A stretch of DNA of 43,247 nt from Candidatus Thiodiazotropha sp. (ex Epidulcina cf. delphinae). GTDB lineage: Bacteria; Pseudomonadota; Gammaproteobacteria; Chromatiales; Chromatiaceae. Position 1 is the first letter of the stretch. Each line of letters begins with the position of its first letter. Positions 8,414 through 16,830 of this stretch are shown here, in pieces. The notes below the pieces were generated by a model that was given only the letters and a program-made list of their open reading frames with translations, was not told the origin of the DNA and ran no database searches. A program made the position numbers and the translations under genes. The stretch spans positions 1 through 43,247 of the forward strand of contig JAHXHS010000042.1 in the NCBI GenBank assembly GCA_025656455.1, written 5' to 3'.

Positions 8414-8439
8414 CCTCTCCAGGACGAGAGGTTTTTTTT
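8414..8439 (+). terminator. intrinsic terminator after hsp20
   Basis: CCTCTC (8414-8419) pairs with GAGAGG (8426-8431) around a 6-nt loop and is followed by eight T (8432-8439). It lies 35 nt downstream of the Hsp20 stop. Confidence 0.85.
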
Positions 8440-8474
8440 ACAACGCTACCCCGGATCGGGCGGGTGTCTCATAC

Positions 8475-8665
8475 CAATCATCAGGGCTCAGTTCTTCAAT
8501 TCAAGGTTGATTGTCCGCGAATTAATGCGAATGAGAATCATTCATCACGCCGCTTGTCTTGATACTTTTCAGTCACTGTGAAATTTCTCTCGCCAGACAT
8601 GCTTGGCGAAGCTCACTTTTCACCTTTGCGTTCATTCGCGTTCATTTGCGGACTCATCATGCTTG
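8475..8665. repeat. two-armed dispersed repeat, copy A
   Basis: The left arm (about 8475-8533) is the reverse complement of the arm at 25170-25235, including the ATTCGCGGACAATC core and the adjoining ttgaa-gaactga-ccctgatgatgg-like tail. The right arm (8625-8665) carries GCGTTCATTTGCGGACTCATC and is the reverse complement of 24898-24930. The arms point away from a roughly 90-bp centre with no gene. Copy B (24898-25235) has the same two arms in the opposite overall orientation, with a different centre. Confidence 0.65.
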
Positions 8666-8780
8666 ATAATGGCCAACAACAGATTGCGCATTATTCTTTG
8701 GCGCCGACGCGAACAGGGGAAAAATCAACTTGGATTGGCGGCAGCGTCCTTGCCGCCACACACTGGATGAATGCTACCGG

Positions 8781-9122
8781 CTAACCGGTGTTAGGGCTGG
8801 TAGCCAACCCATCCTGTTTACCCATCGGCCTGTCGTCCACAAGCGGGCCATCCGCACTCGCCACTGCCGACTTGCCCAGGGAGAGCCTGTTCCAGACACG
8901 CTCATGCAGATAGTAAAGGACCATTTTCGTAACCACTTCCGTAAGGCCGATGGCAGCCGCAATAGCGATATCACTGGTAAACAACCAGGAGAGCAGGATG
9001 GTGTCTATCGAGCCGGTCACACGCCACGAAGTGGCCTTCGCTAGACTGCGGACAGGGCTTTCCGACAACACAGGGGCAACCACGTCCTTATTGGTTTTGT
9101 TACGATGAAAAGAGAACAGCAT
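8781..9122 (-). CDS. DUF2061 membrane protein of the cys operon
   Basis: This is a 113-residue protein with the DUF2061 core RSLAKATSWRVTGSIDTILL ... EVVTKMVLYYLHERVWNRLS. It has two short hydrophobic segments joined by a small loop (about residues 33-75) and a variable, probably cytoplasmic tail. The function is not known; the domain is often found with or fused to sulfate-activation enzymes. Here it follows cysC by 33 nt on the same strand as the last gene of cysJ-I-H-C-DUF2061, so a role in sulfur assimilation at the membrane is a reasonable inference. The last 30 residues (after WNRLSLGK) look unconserved. Confidence 0.8.
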   Translation of the reverse strand: MLFSFHRNKTNKDVVAPVLSESPVRSLAKATSWRVTGSIDTILLSWLFTSDIAIAAAIGLTEVVTKMVLYYLHERVWNRLSLGKSAVASADGPLVDDRPMGKQDGLATSPNTG

Positions 9123-9155
9123 GGTATGGCTCTCTACTTTTTCAGCACCCCGGAT

Positions 9156-9779
9156 TTAAACAGCCACCGGTTCATAACCGGCATGCAGCACACCCGTCTC
9201 ATGCAGATAGGCGAGTAGCTGATTCACTGCATCGGCAACCGAGACTTCTCCCGCCTTGATATGCAATTCCGGCCTTTCCGGTGCCTCATAAGGACTGTCG
9301 ATGCCGGTGAACTGCTTGATCTCGCCCCGATCGGCCTTGGCATAAAGCCCTTTCGGGTCGCGCTCGCGGCAGACCGTCAAAGGGGCGTCCACGAACACCT
9401 CGATGAATTGGCCTTCCGGTAATATGTTGCGGACCAGACGACGGTCCGCGCGAAAAGGCGAGATGAATGCGGCCAGGGTTATCAGACCGGCATCCGCCAT
9501 CAGCTTGGCCACTTCACCGACTCTGCGGATGTTCTCCTGCCTGTCCTGATCACTGAACTTTAAATCCTGGCACAGACCATGCCTGAGATTGTCGCCATCG
9601 AGAAGGTAGGTATGATAGCCCTGCTGAGTGAGAATCTGCTCCAGGGCGCCGGCAATGGTCGATTTACCCGATGCACTGAGCCCGGTAAACCAGATCACCA
9701 GAGGCAATTGCGATTTCTGTTTTGCTCGAGTCCGCTGATCGACTGAATGTGAATGCCAAATAACGTTATTATTACTCAT
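9156..9779 (-). CDS. cysC: adenylylsulfate (APS) kinase
   Basis: CysC phosphorylates APS with ATP to form PAPS, the substrate of the neighbouring CysH. The 207-residue product starts at MSNNNVIWH. The alternative ATG five codons upstream (9794) overlaps the GGAG that serves as ribosome-binding site for 9779. The P-loop GLSASGKST is at residues 33-41, followed by LLDGDNLRHGL, the mobile-lid ISPFRADR region and FVDAPL-x-VCRERDPKGLY, all CysC hallmarks. It lies 82 nt after cysH on the same strand. cysD/cysN (ATP sulfurylase) are not in the window and must be elsewhere. Confidence 0.95.
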   Translation of the reverse strand: MSNNNVIWHSHSVDQRTRAKQKSQLPLVIWFTGLSASGKSTIAGALEQILTQQGYHTYLLDGDNLRHGLCQDLKFSDQDRQENIRRVGEVAKLMADAGLITLAAFISPFRADRRLVRNILPEGQFIEVFVDAPLTVCRERDPKGLYAKADRGEIKQFTGIDSPYEAPERPELHIKAGEVSVADAVNQLLAYLHETGVLHAGYEPVAV

Positions 9780-9861
9780 AAAGATAGTCTCCAAAAAAAA
9801 ATCATCCTAATGCTGCAAGCAGCTAAGCCGTCAGAAATAAGTGGGTGAATTATCAGCAATT

Positions 9862-10584
9862 TCATTCATGAATACCGCACTCCCTCTTAAGACCGAAGAA
9901 ACGTGTCTCTTCCTCGTGCATACCCGGCGTAATCGGGCGGCTGGTGTGTATATCGCCCACTGAGACATAACCTTTATCCCATAATGGATGATAAGGCAAC
10001 TGATGCCGCTGCAGGTATCGATAGACATCACGGTTGTTCCAGTCGACGACCGGGTGAATTTTATAGCGGCCGTCCTGCAGGCGCACGACCGGCAGCGATG
10101 AACGACTGCCGGACTGATCTCTGCGCAACCCGGCGAACCAGCTTCCCACGTCGAGCTCTTTCAAGGCCCGCTGCAATGGCTCGACCTTATTGATGCGGTT
10201 ATAGTGTTCTATGCCGGAGAGGCCTTTTTCCCATAACCGGCCGAATCGACTCTCCTGCCATAAAGGGGAGATGTGCGAACGATAGACATGCAGTCGCAGA
10301 TCGAGACGCTCGGTCAATTGTTCAATGAACTGATAGGTTTCCGGAAACAGATAGCCGGTATCCACCAGCACCACAGGGATATCCGGGATGATCCGGGTGA
10401 CCAGATGCAGCATCAGCGCCCCTTGGATGCCGAAGCTGGAGGTCATGATATGTTTTCCCGGCAAGTGGCGCAGCGCCCACTCGATACGCTGTTCAGCGGT
10501 CAGCTTCTCCAGCTTGCGATTCAGCCGCTCCAGGCTCCCACTCTCCTGCAATTCCAGCGGAGGGAGCTGTTCAATCGACTCCAT
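9862..10584 (-). CDS. cysH: phosphoadenosine phosphosulfate (PAPS) reductase
   Basis: CysH reduces PAPS to sulfite with thioredoxin. The start MESIEQL (10584) follows GGGAGGAG at ideal spacing; an ATG at 10605 is upstream of that site and less likely. The product has 240 residues. The C-terminal catalytic motif is ETRFFGLKRECGIHE with Cys236. The paired CC...CxxC motifs that hold the [4Fe-4S] cluster of APS reductases are absent, so PAPS is the expected substrate, which agrees with cysC being in the operon. It overlaps the end of cysI by 14 nt, indicating translational coupling. Confidence 0.95.
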   Translation of the reverse strand: MESIEQLPPLELQESGSLERLNRKLEKLTAEQRIEWALRHLPGKHIMTSSFGIQGALMLHLVTRIIPDIPVVLVDTGYLFPETYQFIEQLTERLDLRLHVYRSHISPLWQESRFGRLWEKGLSGIEHYNRINKVEPLQRALKELDVGSWFAGLRRDQSGSRSSLPVVRLQDGRYKIHPVVDWNNRDVYRYLQRHQLPYHPLWDKGYVSVGDIHTSRPITPGMHEEETRFFGLKRECGIHE

Positions 10585-12259
10585 GATACTCCTCCCTTGG
10601 ATCAATGACCGGTCTCACCAACCCGCTGCGAATGACATAGTCGCCAAAACGCTCATCCGGATTGCGCTTGGCGGCGTATTGCTGAAACAGCTCGTCGAGT
10701 GTATTCAACAACTCCGCTTCATTGAGGTTTTTGCGATAGAGACGGTTCAAACGCAATCCCGAGCCGTCACCACCCAGCAACAGGTTGTAGCGTCCGGGCC
10801 CCTTGCCCACGAGACCGATTTCGGCCACGAAGGGCCTTGCGCAACCATTGGGGCAACCGGTCATACGCATCACGATGGCGCTCTCCTGAATACCGTGATA
10901 ATCGGCAAGCCCCTCCACTTTCTGCAGCAGATCGGGGAAATAGCGCTCTGCCTCGGCCATCGCCTGCCGGCAGCTTGGCATCGCCACGCAGGCAATACTG
11001 GCCAGCCGCGTCGGGCTATTGCCTTCGTACAACAGGCCGTGATCCCGAGCGATGGTCTCGATCTCGTGTTTCATCTCATCGGCCACTGAGGCGACAATCA
11101 GGTTTTGATTCGGAGTAATGCGAAAATCGCCCTTGTGAATCCGGGCAATCTTGTAAAGACCGTTCAATTGCTCGGCGTCAGGACGGTTCTCGACACGGCC
11201 ATTCTCGATATAGAGCGTAAGATGCGAGCTACCGTCCGCATTGCCGACCCATCCATAACGGTCGCCCTGACTGATAAAACTGACCGGGCGCGGCGCTTCA
11301 AAGCTTATTTCGGCGCGCCTCTCCACCTCCTCGATAAAGGCATTCAGCCCCATCCGCTCGATGGTGTACTTGAGCCGCGCATGGCTGCGGCTGATTCGGT
11401 CACCGAAATCCCGCTGGGTGGTAACCACGGCCTCGGCCACGGCCAATGCCTGTTCCGGTTCGATATAACCCAATACATCGGCCAGCCGGGGATAGGTGGA
11501 CGGATCGTCGTGGGTGGTTCCCATGCCGCCGCCGGCCAAGACATTAAAACCCTTGAGGCGGTCGTTGTCGACGATGGCGACGAAACCGAGATCATTGGTA
11601 TAGACATCGACGTCGTTGTATGGAGGTACCGCCACCGCGGTCTTGAACTTTCTCGGCAAATAGGTCTGCCCGTAGATCGGTTCCGACTCATCGAACGCTA
11701 GCTGCTCACCGTCCAACCAGATCTCATGATAGGCTCGAGTCTTCGGCAACAGGTGCTCACTGATTCGCCGCGCCCATTGGTAGACCTCCCCATGCAGGGA
11801 CGAGCATTCCGGATTGGGGTTGCAGAGCACGTTACGATTGACATCGCCGCAACCGCCGATGGAATCGATCATCGCCTGATTGATGCGCTGTATCAGCGGC
11901 TTCAGGTTTTTCTTGAGAATGCCGTGATACTGAAAAGTCTGCCGGGTCGTCAAGCGGATGCTGCCGTTACCCAACTCCCGGCAAACGGAATCGATCGTCA
12001 GCCACTGCTCCGGGGTGCATACGCCGCCGGGCAGGCGGGCACGCAACATGAAGTTGTAATAGGGCTCGAGGAACTGCTCCTGACGCTGCAAGCGCAGATC
12101 ACGGTCATCCTGTTCATAGAAGCCGTGAAACTTGCTGATCTGGGCGTCATCAGGGGAGAGCGCGCCGGTCACGGGATCGGCGATGCTCTCTCTCAGCGTA
12201 CCGCGCAGATAGCGGCTGTTGGCTTTGATGATCTCGTTTGGGTTGACTTTGGTATCCAT
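10571..12259 (-). CDS. cysI: sulfite reductase (NADPH) hemoprotein beta subunit
   Basis: CysI carries siroheme and a [4Fe-4S] cluster and reduces sulfite to sulfide by six electrons. The 562-residue product is full length. The cluster/siroheme cysteines are C424 and C430 (ACVAMPSCRQAMAEAER) and C469 and C473 (MTGCPNGC). The N-terminal LTTRQTFQYHGI and the NRNVLCNPNP segment are typical of the family. It shares one base with the cysJ stop (TAATG) and overlaps cysH downstream, so flavoprotein and hemoprotein should be made together. Confidence 0.97.
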   Translation of the reverse strand: MDTKVNPNEIIKANSRYLRGTLRESIADPVTGALSPDDAQISKFHGFYEQDDRDLRLQRQEQFLEPYYNFMLRARLPGGVCTPEQWLTIDSVCRELGNGSIRLTTRQTFQYHGILKKNLKPLIQRINQAMIDSIGGCGDVNRNVLCNPNPECSSLHGEVYQWARRISEHLLPKTRAYHEIWLDGEQLAFDESEPIYGQTYLPRKFKTAVAVPPYNDVDVYTNDLGFVAIVDNDRLKGFNVLAGGGMGTTHDDPSTYPRLADVLGYIEPEQALAVAEAVVTTQRDFGDRISRSHARLKYTIERMGLNAFIEEVERRAEISFEAPRPVSFISQGDRYGWVGNADGSSHLTLYIENGRVENRPDAEQLNGLYKIARIHKGDFRITPNQNLIVASVADEMKHEIETIARDHGLLYEGNSPTRLASIACVAMPSCRQAMAEAERYFPDLLQKVEGLADYHGIQESAIVMRMTGCPNGCARPFVAEIGLVGKGPGRYNLLLGGDGSGLRLNRLYRKNLNEAELLNTLDELFQQYAAKRNPDERFGDYVIRSGLVRPVIDPREEYHGVD

Positions 12260-14034
12260 TAGTAGACATCTCTCAGATAACGGCCGTCGGAACGCAACGC
12301 CTCGATGTATTCACATGCGGCATTCAGACTCAGGCCGCCATGGGTTTGCACAATCGTTTTCAGGGAGTGGTAGACAGACCTCTCCATCGACACTCCGCCG
12401 CAGACATAGAAACAGGCCCCATCCTGTAGCCAGCGATAGAGTTCGGCCCCCTCTTCAAGCAAGCGATGCTGCACATACAGACGCTCCTCGCTGTCCCGTG
12501 AAAAGGCCAGACTGATCCGGTTCAACAGGCCGGCCTTGCGGTATTTGAGCCAGTCGGTCTGATAGAGAAAGTCGCGGTGAAAATGCCGATTCCCGAAAAC
12601 CAGCCAATTGCGGCCCTTGGCGCCCCGGATCTCACGCTCCTGCAGGAAGGCGCGATAGGGTGCGATGCCGGCGCCGGCGCCGACCATGATGGTCGGTGTG
12701 TCGGCATCCTTCGGCAGTCTGAAACCGGGATTGTCCGCGACATAGACCTCCACTGCCCCGCCCTCGCTGACACGGCGGGTCAGATAGCCCGAAGCGCCGC
12801 CAAGATGGTCGCGTTGATGGGCATGGTATTGCAGTGTGGTGACCGTAAGATGGACCTCATCCTCGTATGCCCCCTGACTGGAGGCGATGGAGTAGCAGCG
12901 CGGCTGTATCGGCTGAAGCAGGTCTGCCAGCGCTGATGCGTCGATCCGTGCGGGAAAGGCATGCAGCATATCGGCGAATTGGTGCTCATAGGCAAACATG
13001 CGCAGTTGGCCGTTGTTACCGCTGATGGCCTTCAATTCAGCGCTATCGGCAATCGAGGCCCAGCGCGAAACAACCTTCGGATGGAGTTGAGTCAACTCCA
13101 GTTTGCCGCCAAGGGCCTGTGACAGGGTGAGCGTCTCATCCTGCAGGGTGACGGACTCATCCCCGGAAAGACCGGTCAGGGCGAGCACCTCCTCAACCAG
13201 CGCTGGATCGTTGTGAAACAGCACCCCGAGGGAATCGCCGGGTTGATAGACCAAGCTGGCGGCATCGACCTCGAGCGAGAGGTGGTGCACGCTCGACAGG
13301 GCATCGGAGGTGGTGATGCGGCGACTCTCCAGAACCTCCGCCTGGAAGGGGTTATTGCGATCGTATCGCGTCAGGGTCTCGGTGCGCCGTTGCAAGGGTA
13401 TGACCCTGGCCTGGCGGCTGCTCAATTCCTGCTCGACCAAGGCCGAGATCCGTCCGTACCATGCCTCGGTGCAGGTCTGAAAATCCACATCCGCATCGAC
13501 CCGGTCCACCAACGCACGGGCGCCCAGCGCTTTCAACAGACGATCCAGGTCCTTCCCCGCCTGACAGAAGTGTTCATAGCTGGAGTCGCCCAGGCCGAAG
13601 ATGGCATACTTCAGACCTTCAAGCTTGGACGGCTTTTTGCCTTGCAGATATTTGAACAGCTCGCGGGCGCTCTCCGGGGGCTCGCCTTCGCCCTGGGTGC
13701 TGATCACTGAAATCAGCAGCTTCTCTTTGTTGAGATCCCGTGACCGGTAGCTCTCTGCGGAGACCAAGCGGGCCGAAAAGCCTTGGGTCTCGATATTCGA
13801 GGCCAATTTCTCTGCCACCGAGCGGGCGTTGCCGCCTTGTGAGGCGTAGAGGATCGTCATGAGCGGGGTGTCTTTGGCTTGCGATGACATCTTTGCCTCA
13901 GCGCCCAGGCCGGCAAGATATCCGCTTGCCCAGGTCAATTGATCCGCGGTGAGACCCTCAACCGCCTGGCTTAAACGAGAAAGCTGGAACTCACTCAATG
14001 CGCAGAGTGCAAGAGTTTCTGCCGAATTCTGCAT
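12259..14034 (-). CDS. cysJ: sulfite reductase (NADPH) flavoprotein alpha subunit
   Basis: CysJ passes electrons from NADPH through FAD and FMN to CysI. Starting at MQNSAETL (14034), which has GGAAGAG 5 nt upstream, gives 591 residues, close to the E. coli 599. Order: N-terminal linker, flavodoxin domain with LYASQGGNARSVAEKLA (about 63-205), FAD-binding domain with the RCYSIASS motif, and an NADPH-binding C-terminus with GAGAGIAPYRAF and FYVCGG, ending DVY as CysJ proteins do. A longer ATG at 14088 would overlap the divergent regulator's promoter and is less likely. It heads the five-gene minus-strand operon. Confidence 0.96.
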   Translation of the reverse strand: MQNSAETLALCALSEFQLSRLSQAVEGLTADQLTWASGYLAGLGAEAKMSSQAKDTPLMTILYASQGGNARSVAEKLASNIETQGFSARLVSAESYRSRDLNKEKLLISVISTQGEGEPPESARELFKYLQGKKPSKLEGLKYAIFGLGDSSYEHFCQAGKDLDRLLKALGARALVDRVDADVDFQTCTEAWYGRISALVEQELSSRQARVIPLQRRTETLTRYDRNNPFQAEVLESRRITTSDALSSVHHLSLEVDAASLVYQPGDSLGVLFHNDPALVEEVLALTGLSGDESVTLQDETLTLSQALGGKLELTQLHPKVVSRWASIADSAELKAISGNNGQLRMFAYEHQFADMLHAFPARIDASALADLLQPIQPRCYSIASSQGAYEDEVHLTVTTLQYHAHQRDHLGGASGYLTRRVSEGGAVEVYVADNPGFRLPKDADTPTIMVGAGAGIAPYRAFLQEREIRGAKGRNWLVFGNRHFHRDFLYQTDWLKYRKAGLLNRISLAFSRDSEERLYVQHRLLEEGAELYRWLQDGACFYVCGGVSMERSVYHSLKTIVQTHGGLSLNAACEYIEALRSDGRYLRDVY

Positions 14035-14094
14035 GATTTCTCTTCCGTGGTAGTTATTTAATGATGATTGGATGGAAATATCGTTCATCAGGGT

Positions 14095-14143
14095 ATATCT
14101 TGTGAAGCAATTTATTTTGATTATCTATCACGAAACAAGATAT
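14095..14143. promoter_or_regulatory. inverted repeat in the cysJ / cysB-like divergent promoter
   Basis: ATATCTTGT (14095-14103) and ACAAGATAT (14135-14143) form a perfect 9-bp inverted repeat with 31 bp between. The distal arm runs into the regulator's start codon. Divergent placement of a LysR-type gene and its target usually means shared operators in the gap, so this is a candidate autoregulatory site. CysB sites are degenerate, so the match proves nothing by itself. Confidence 0.35.
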
Positions 14144-15080
14144 GGAATTGAGGCAACTGACATCCCTGGTGGCATTGGCGGAGTCGGGATTCAATGTGAC
14201 TGAGGCGGCGGAGCGGTTATGCCTGGTGCAATCCGCAGTGTCGCAACATCTGGCGCGTCTGGAACAGGAGTTGGGCACCCGTCTGTTCGTGCGCAAGGGC
14301 AAGCGGCTGATCGCATTGACCGCCGCGGGTGAGGCCGTGCTCAATTATGCGCGTCAGGCGCTGGCGATCCGGGAGAATATCCTAGCCATCGGACGCGATC
14401 ATGTAGAGGAGGCGAGCGGCGTCCTGCGCATCGGCACCACCCATACCCAGGCGCGCTATGTGTTGCCGCTGGTGATTCGTTATTTTCGCCTGACCTACCC
14501 CTCGGTCAGCCTGCAGATCCATCAGGGCACACCCCAGCAACTAGTCGAGATGGCGCTGACCGATCAGGTCGATTTCTCTATCTGCACCGAAGAGTTGGGC
14601 CAACACTCCTCATTGACGGCGATCCCCTGTTACCGCTGGAATCGAAGCCTGATCACACCCAAAAAGCACCCCCTGCTCAAAGAGCGCCCCTTGTCGCTGG
14701 AAAGCGTCTGCAACTATCCGCTGATCACCTATACCTTTGGATTCACCGGCGCCAATCGCATGCAGACCAGCTTCACCCGGTTGGGGCTCAAGCCGCAAGT
14801 GGTATTGAGCGCCGCTGACACGGATGTGATCAAGACCTATGTGCGCGAAGGGCTTGGGGTCGGATTGATCGCGAGTATGGCCTATTCGCCCAAACAGGAC
14901 GGTGATCTTGTATTGCAGGATCTCAGCCACCTATTGCCCTGGGAGACCACATGGATCGCCTATCACAAGGACAAGTATCTGCGCCGCTTTCAGCAACGGT
15001 TCATCGATCTGCTGGACACCATGACCCTGGAAAACGGGGTGATGAAAACACCTGATGAAGCCGCATCCGCCAAAGATTAG
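14142..15080 (+). CDS. CysB/Cbl-type LysR regulator
   Basis: This is a 312-residue LysR-type activator predicted to control the divergent cys operon. The N-terminal winged HTH is at residues 1-62 (AERLCLVQSAVSQHLARLEQ). The effector domain keeps CysB signatures: THTQARYVLP, HQGTPQQLVEMA, PCYRWNRSLITP, YPLITYTFGFTGANR and DVIKTYVREGLGVGLIASMA. In CysB the THTQ and YTFGFTG segments contact sulfate or acetylserine. The start is the usual LysR MELRQL, but there is no good Shine-Dalgarno in front of it. The TAG stop lies at the junction with an inverted-repeat element. True CysB versus Cbl/CysB-paralogue cannot be decided here. Confidence 0.88.
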   Translation: MELRQLTSLVALAESGFNVTEAAERLCLVQSAVSQHLARLEQELGTRLFVRKGKRLIALTAAGEAVLNYARQALAIRENILAIGRDHVEEASGVLRIGTTHTQARYVLPLVIRYFRLTYPSVSLQIHQGTPQQLVEMALTDQVDFSICTEELGQHSSLTAIPCYRWNRSLITPKKHPLLKERPLSLESVCNYPLITYTFGFTGANRMQTSFTRLGLKPQVVLSAADTDVIKTYVREGLGVGLIASMAYSPKQDGDLVLQDLSHLLPWETTWIAYHKDKYLRRFQQRFIDLLDTMTLENGVMKTPDEAASAKD

Positions 15081-15239
15081 GGCTGCGGCAAAAATAAATT
15101 ATCCCAAAATGCGCCGGATTATTTCTTGCCTTCTAGGCGTAGCGTAGGGCGCATAGCCGGGACTATGCAACCGAAGCTACAACAACGAAGGCAGGGAATA
15201 AGACAAGCAGTTTGGGATAATTTATTTTTGCCGCAGCCC
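15080..15239. mobile_element. 160-bp MITE-like element with perfect 29-bp terminal inverted repeats
   Basis: Positions 15080-15108 and 15211-15239 are perfect inverted repeats (ends GGGCTGCGGCAAAAATAAAT...). The flanks are TTA (15077-15079) and TTA (15240-15242), a possible 3-bp target duplication. Inside, a second, imperfect stem (cttgccttc with gaaggcagg) and GCATAG-loop-CTATGC make one long hairpin. No coding potential is apparent. It sits between convergent genes, one end falling in the last base of the upstream stop codon, and may also act as a bidirectional terminator. Confidence 0.75.
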
Positions 15240-15249
15240 TTAGGGCGAT

Positions 15250-15855
15250 TCAGAAACGGAAGATCAGACCGAGATTGGTCTCGAATTGGGGGAAGATATC
15301 CCCGCTGATGCGGAGATTGCAGCCGCCGTCGCAGAACAGGGCTCCATCGGAGTTCACCAGGGTGCTGTAACCGCGCATCTCAAAGCGTATCCCCAGGCGC
15401 TCCGTGGGATACCATTTGAGTCCGCCCCCGACACTCAGGGAGAAGCGGGTCTCGTCGTCATACCCCCTGTGCCCCGGATTCATGAAGGTCATACCGAGTC
15501 CGCCGGTGATGTAGGGGGTGAAGCGATTCTGGTAGACGTCCACGGTGCCGCCCAGATGCAGATAGTGAATATCCAGATCGAAGGCGTTGTCGGGATCGGT
15601 GCTGTCGGCCAGGGAGCTGTCCTGGCGGCTGTAGAGGAATTCGTAACGGGTCGTCTTCGAGGCTACCTGGCTGACCGTGAATCCCCAGTCCGCCGAGTCG
15701 TCCACCTCCAGCGCGCCATCCGACCCGATCGCCTCAAAGGAACCGCCGAACCGGTATCCCACGAAGGGCGAGAACTCCAGACTCTCCGCTGCCGGCGCAC
15801 CGCTGGGGACGCCGATCAGCATCAGCCCGATTATCAGAAAATTTGCTCTGTACAT
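15250..15855 (-). CDS. outer-membrane beta-barrel protein (OmpW/OmpA-N-like)
   Basis: This is a 201-residue predicted small barrel. A signal peptide (MYRANFLIIGLMLIGVPSGA, cleavage after APA) is followed by amphipathic strands: LEFSPFVGYRFGGSF, TRYEFLYSRQDS, YLHLGGTVD, FTPYITGGLGMTF, FSLSVGGGLKWYPT and RLGIRFEMRGYSTL. The chain ends LGLIFRF with C-terminal Phe. The Y-x-x-GG-GM and GGG-KWY patterns recur in the outer-membrane beta-barrel domain families. One pair of cysteines (FCDGGC) could form a disulfide in an extracellular loop. The function is unknown. It converges with the cysB-like gene. Confidence 0.75.
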   Translation of the reverse strand: MYRANFLIIGLMLIGVPSGAPAAESLEFSPFVGYRFGGSFEAIGSDGALEVDDSADWGFTVSQVASKTTRYEFLYSRQDSSLADSTDPDNAFDLDIHYLHLGGTVDVYQNRFTPYITGGLGMTFMNPGHRGYDDETRFSLSVGGGLKWYPTERLGIRFEMRGYSTLVNSDGALFCDGGCNLRISGDIFPQFETNLGLIFRF

Positions 15856-15936
15856 TGCACGCCGGATCGAAAATTGCAGGTATCAGAGCTAATTATCGTC
15901 CAAAATCGGCGAGATAACCCGGTATCCCATCACATC

Positions 15937-16779
15937 TTAGTCTCCCGCAATCTCAAGCGCTTGTTTATATAGCTTATTTTTCTTATCCCCCGATATCCTG
16001 GCCGCCAGTGCGACGGCCTGTTTCAGCGGCAGTTCGGCCAGCAGCGTGGCCAGCAGTTGCTCGACATCGACCTCGATGCGGCGACCGGTCTCGGGCTCAG
16101 CGCCGGCGATGAGAATGACGAACTCGCCCTTCTGCTGGTTGGTGTCCTGCCGCACCCTGTCGAACAGGGTCTCAAGATCCCCGCGTAAGAAAGTCTCGTG
16201 TAACTTAGTCAGCTCCCGCGCCACCACTCCTTGCCTGGACACACCGAACAGTCGCGCCATATCCGCCAGGGAGTCGACCACACGATGGCCCGACTCGTAG
16301 AAGACCAGGGTCGATGCCTGGTGGACCAGAGGTTGCAGCCAGGCTCGCCGCTGGGCAGCGCCGCGGGGGGGGAAACCGGCGAACAGAAAACGGTCGGTGG
16401 GCAATCCAGCCGCTGACAGGGCGCAGACCATAGCGCTGGCGCCGGGGACCGGCACGATCCGCCCCCCTTGTTCGGCAACCGCCCGCACCAGGGGAAAGCC
16501 GGGATCGCTGATCAGCGGCGTGCCGGCGTCGGAGATCAGGGCGATCGATTGTCCCGCATCCAGGGAAGCCAGCAGAGACGCCAGTTGAGCCTGTTCGTTG
16601 TATTGATGGAGCGCGCGCATCGGGGTATCTATGCCATAGTGACGCAACAGGGGGCGGCTGTGCCGTGTATCCTCGGCAGCGATGAGATCGACCTGCCTCA
16701 GGGTCTCCACCCCGCGGGCGGAGAAGTCGTCAAGATTGCCGATCGGTGTGGCAACAACGTAAAGTACACCCTTTGACAC
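15937..16779 (-). CDS. rsmI: 16S rRNA 2'-O-ribose C1402 methyltransferase
   Basis: RsmI methylates the ribose of C1402 in the decoding centre of 16S rRNA. I place the start at GTG 16779 (VSKGVLYVVATPIGNLDD), which gives 280 residues, close to the E. coli length. An ATG at 16932 would add 51 unconserved residues and overlap the divergent lpoA coding start at 16831. Family motifs are ATPIGNLDD, AAEDTRHSRPLL, LISDAGTPLISDPGFPLVR, VPVPGASAMVCALSAAGLPT and FYESGHRV. The gene is divergent from lpoA, the usual gammaproteobacterial arrangement. Confidence 0.95.
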   Translation of the reverse strand: MSKGVLYVVATPIGNLDDFSARGVETLRQVDLIAAEDTRHSRPLLRHYGIDTPMRALHQYNEQAQLASLLASLDAGQSIALISDAGTPLISDPGFPLVRAVAEQGGRIVPVPGASAMVCALSAAGLPTDRFLFAGFPPRGAAQRRAWLQPLVHQASTLVFYESGHRVVDSLADMARLFGVSRQGVVARELTKLHETFLRGDLETLFDRVRQDTNQQKGEFVILIAGAEPETGRRIEVDVEQLLATLLAELPLKQAVALAARISGDKKNKLYKQALEIAGD

Positions 16780-16830
16780 AGATGTTCCTGATGTAGAATT
16801 GGCTGACCATCCTGCCACAGATATCAAACC

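Noticed and set aside
16774..16799. TTGACA and TAGAAT as an lpoA promoter
   Set aside because: The spacer is only 14 bp, too short for a normal sigma-70 promoter, and the first box overlaps the rsmI start codon.
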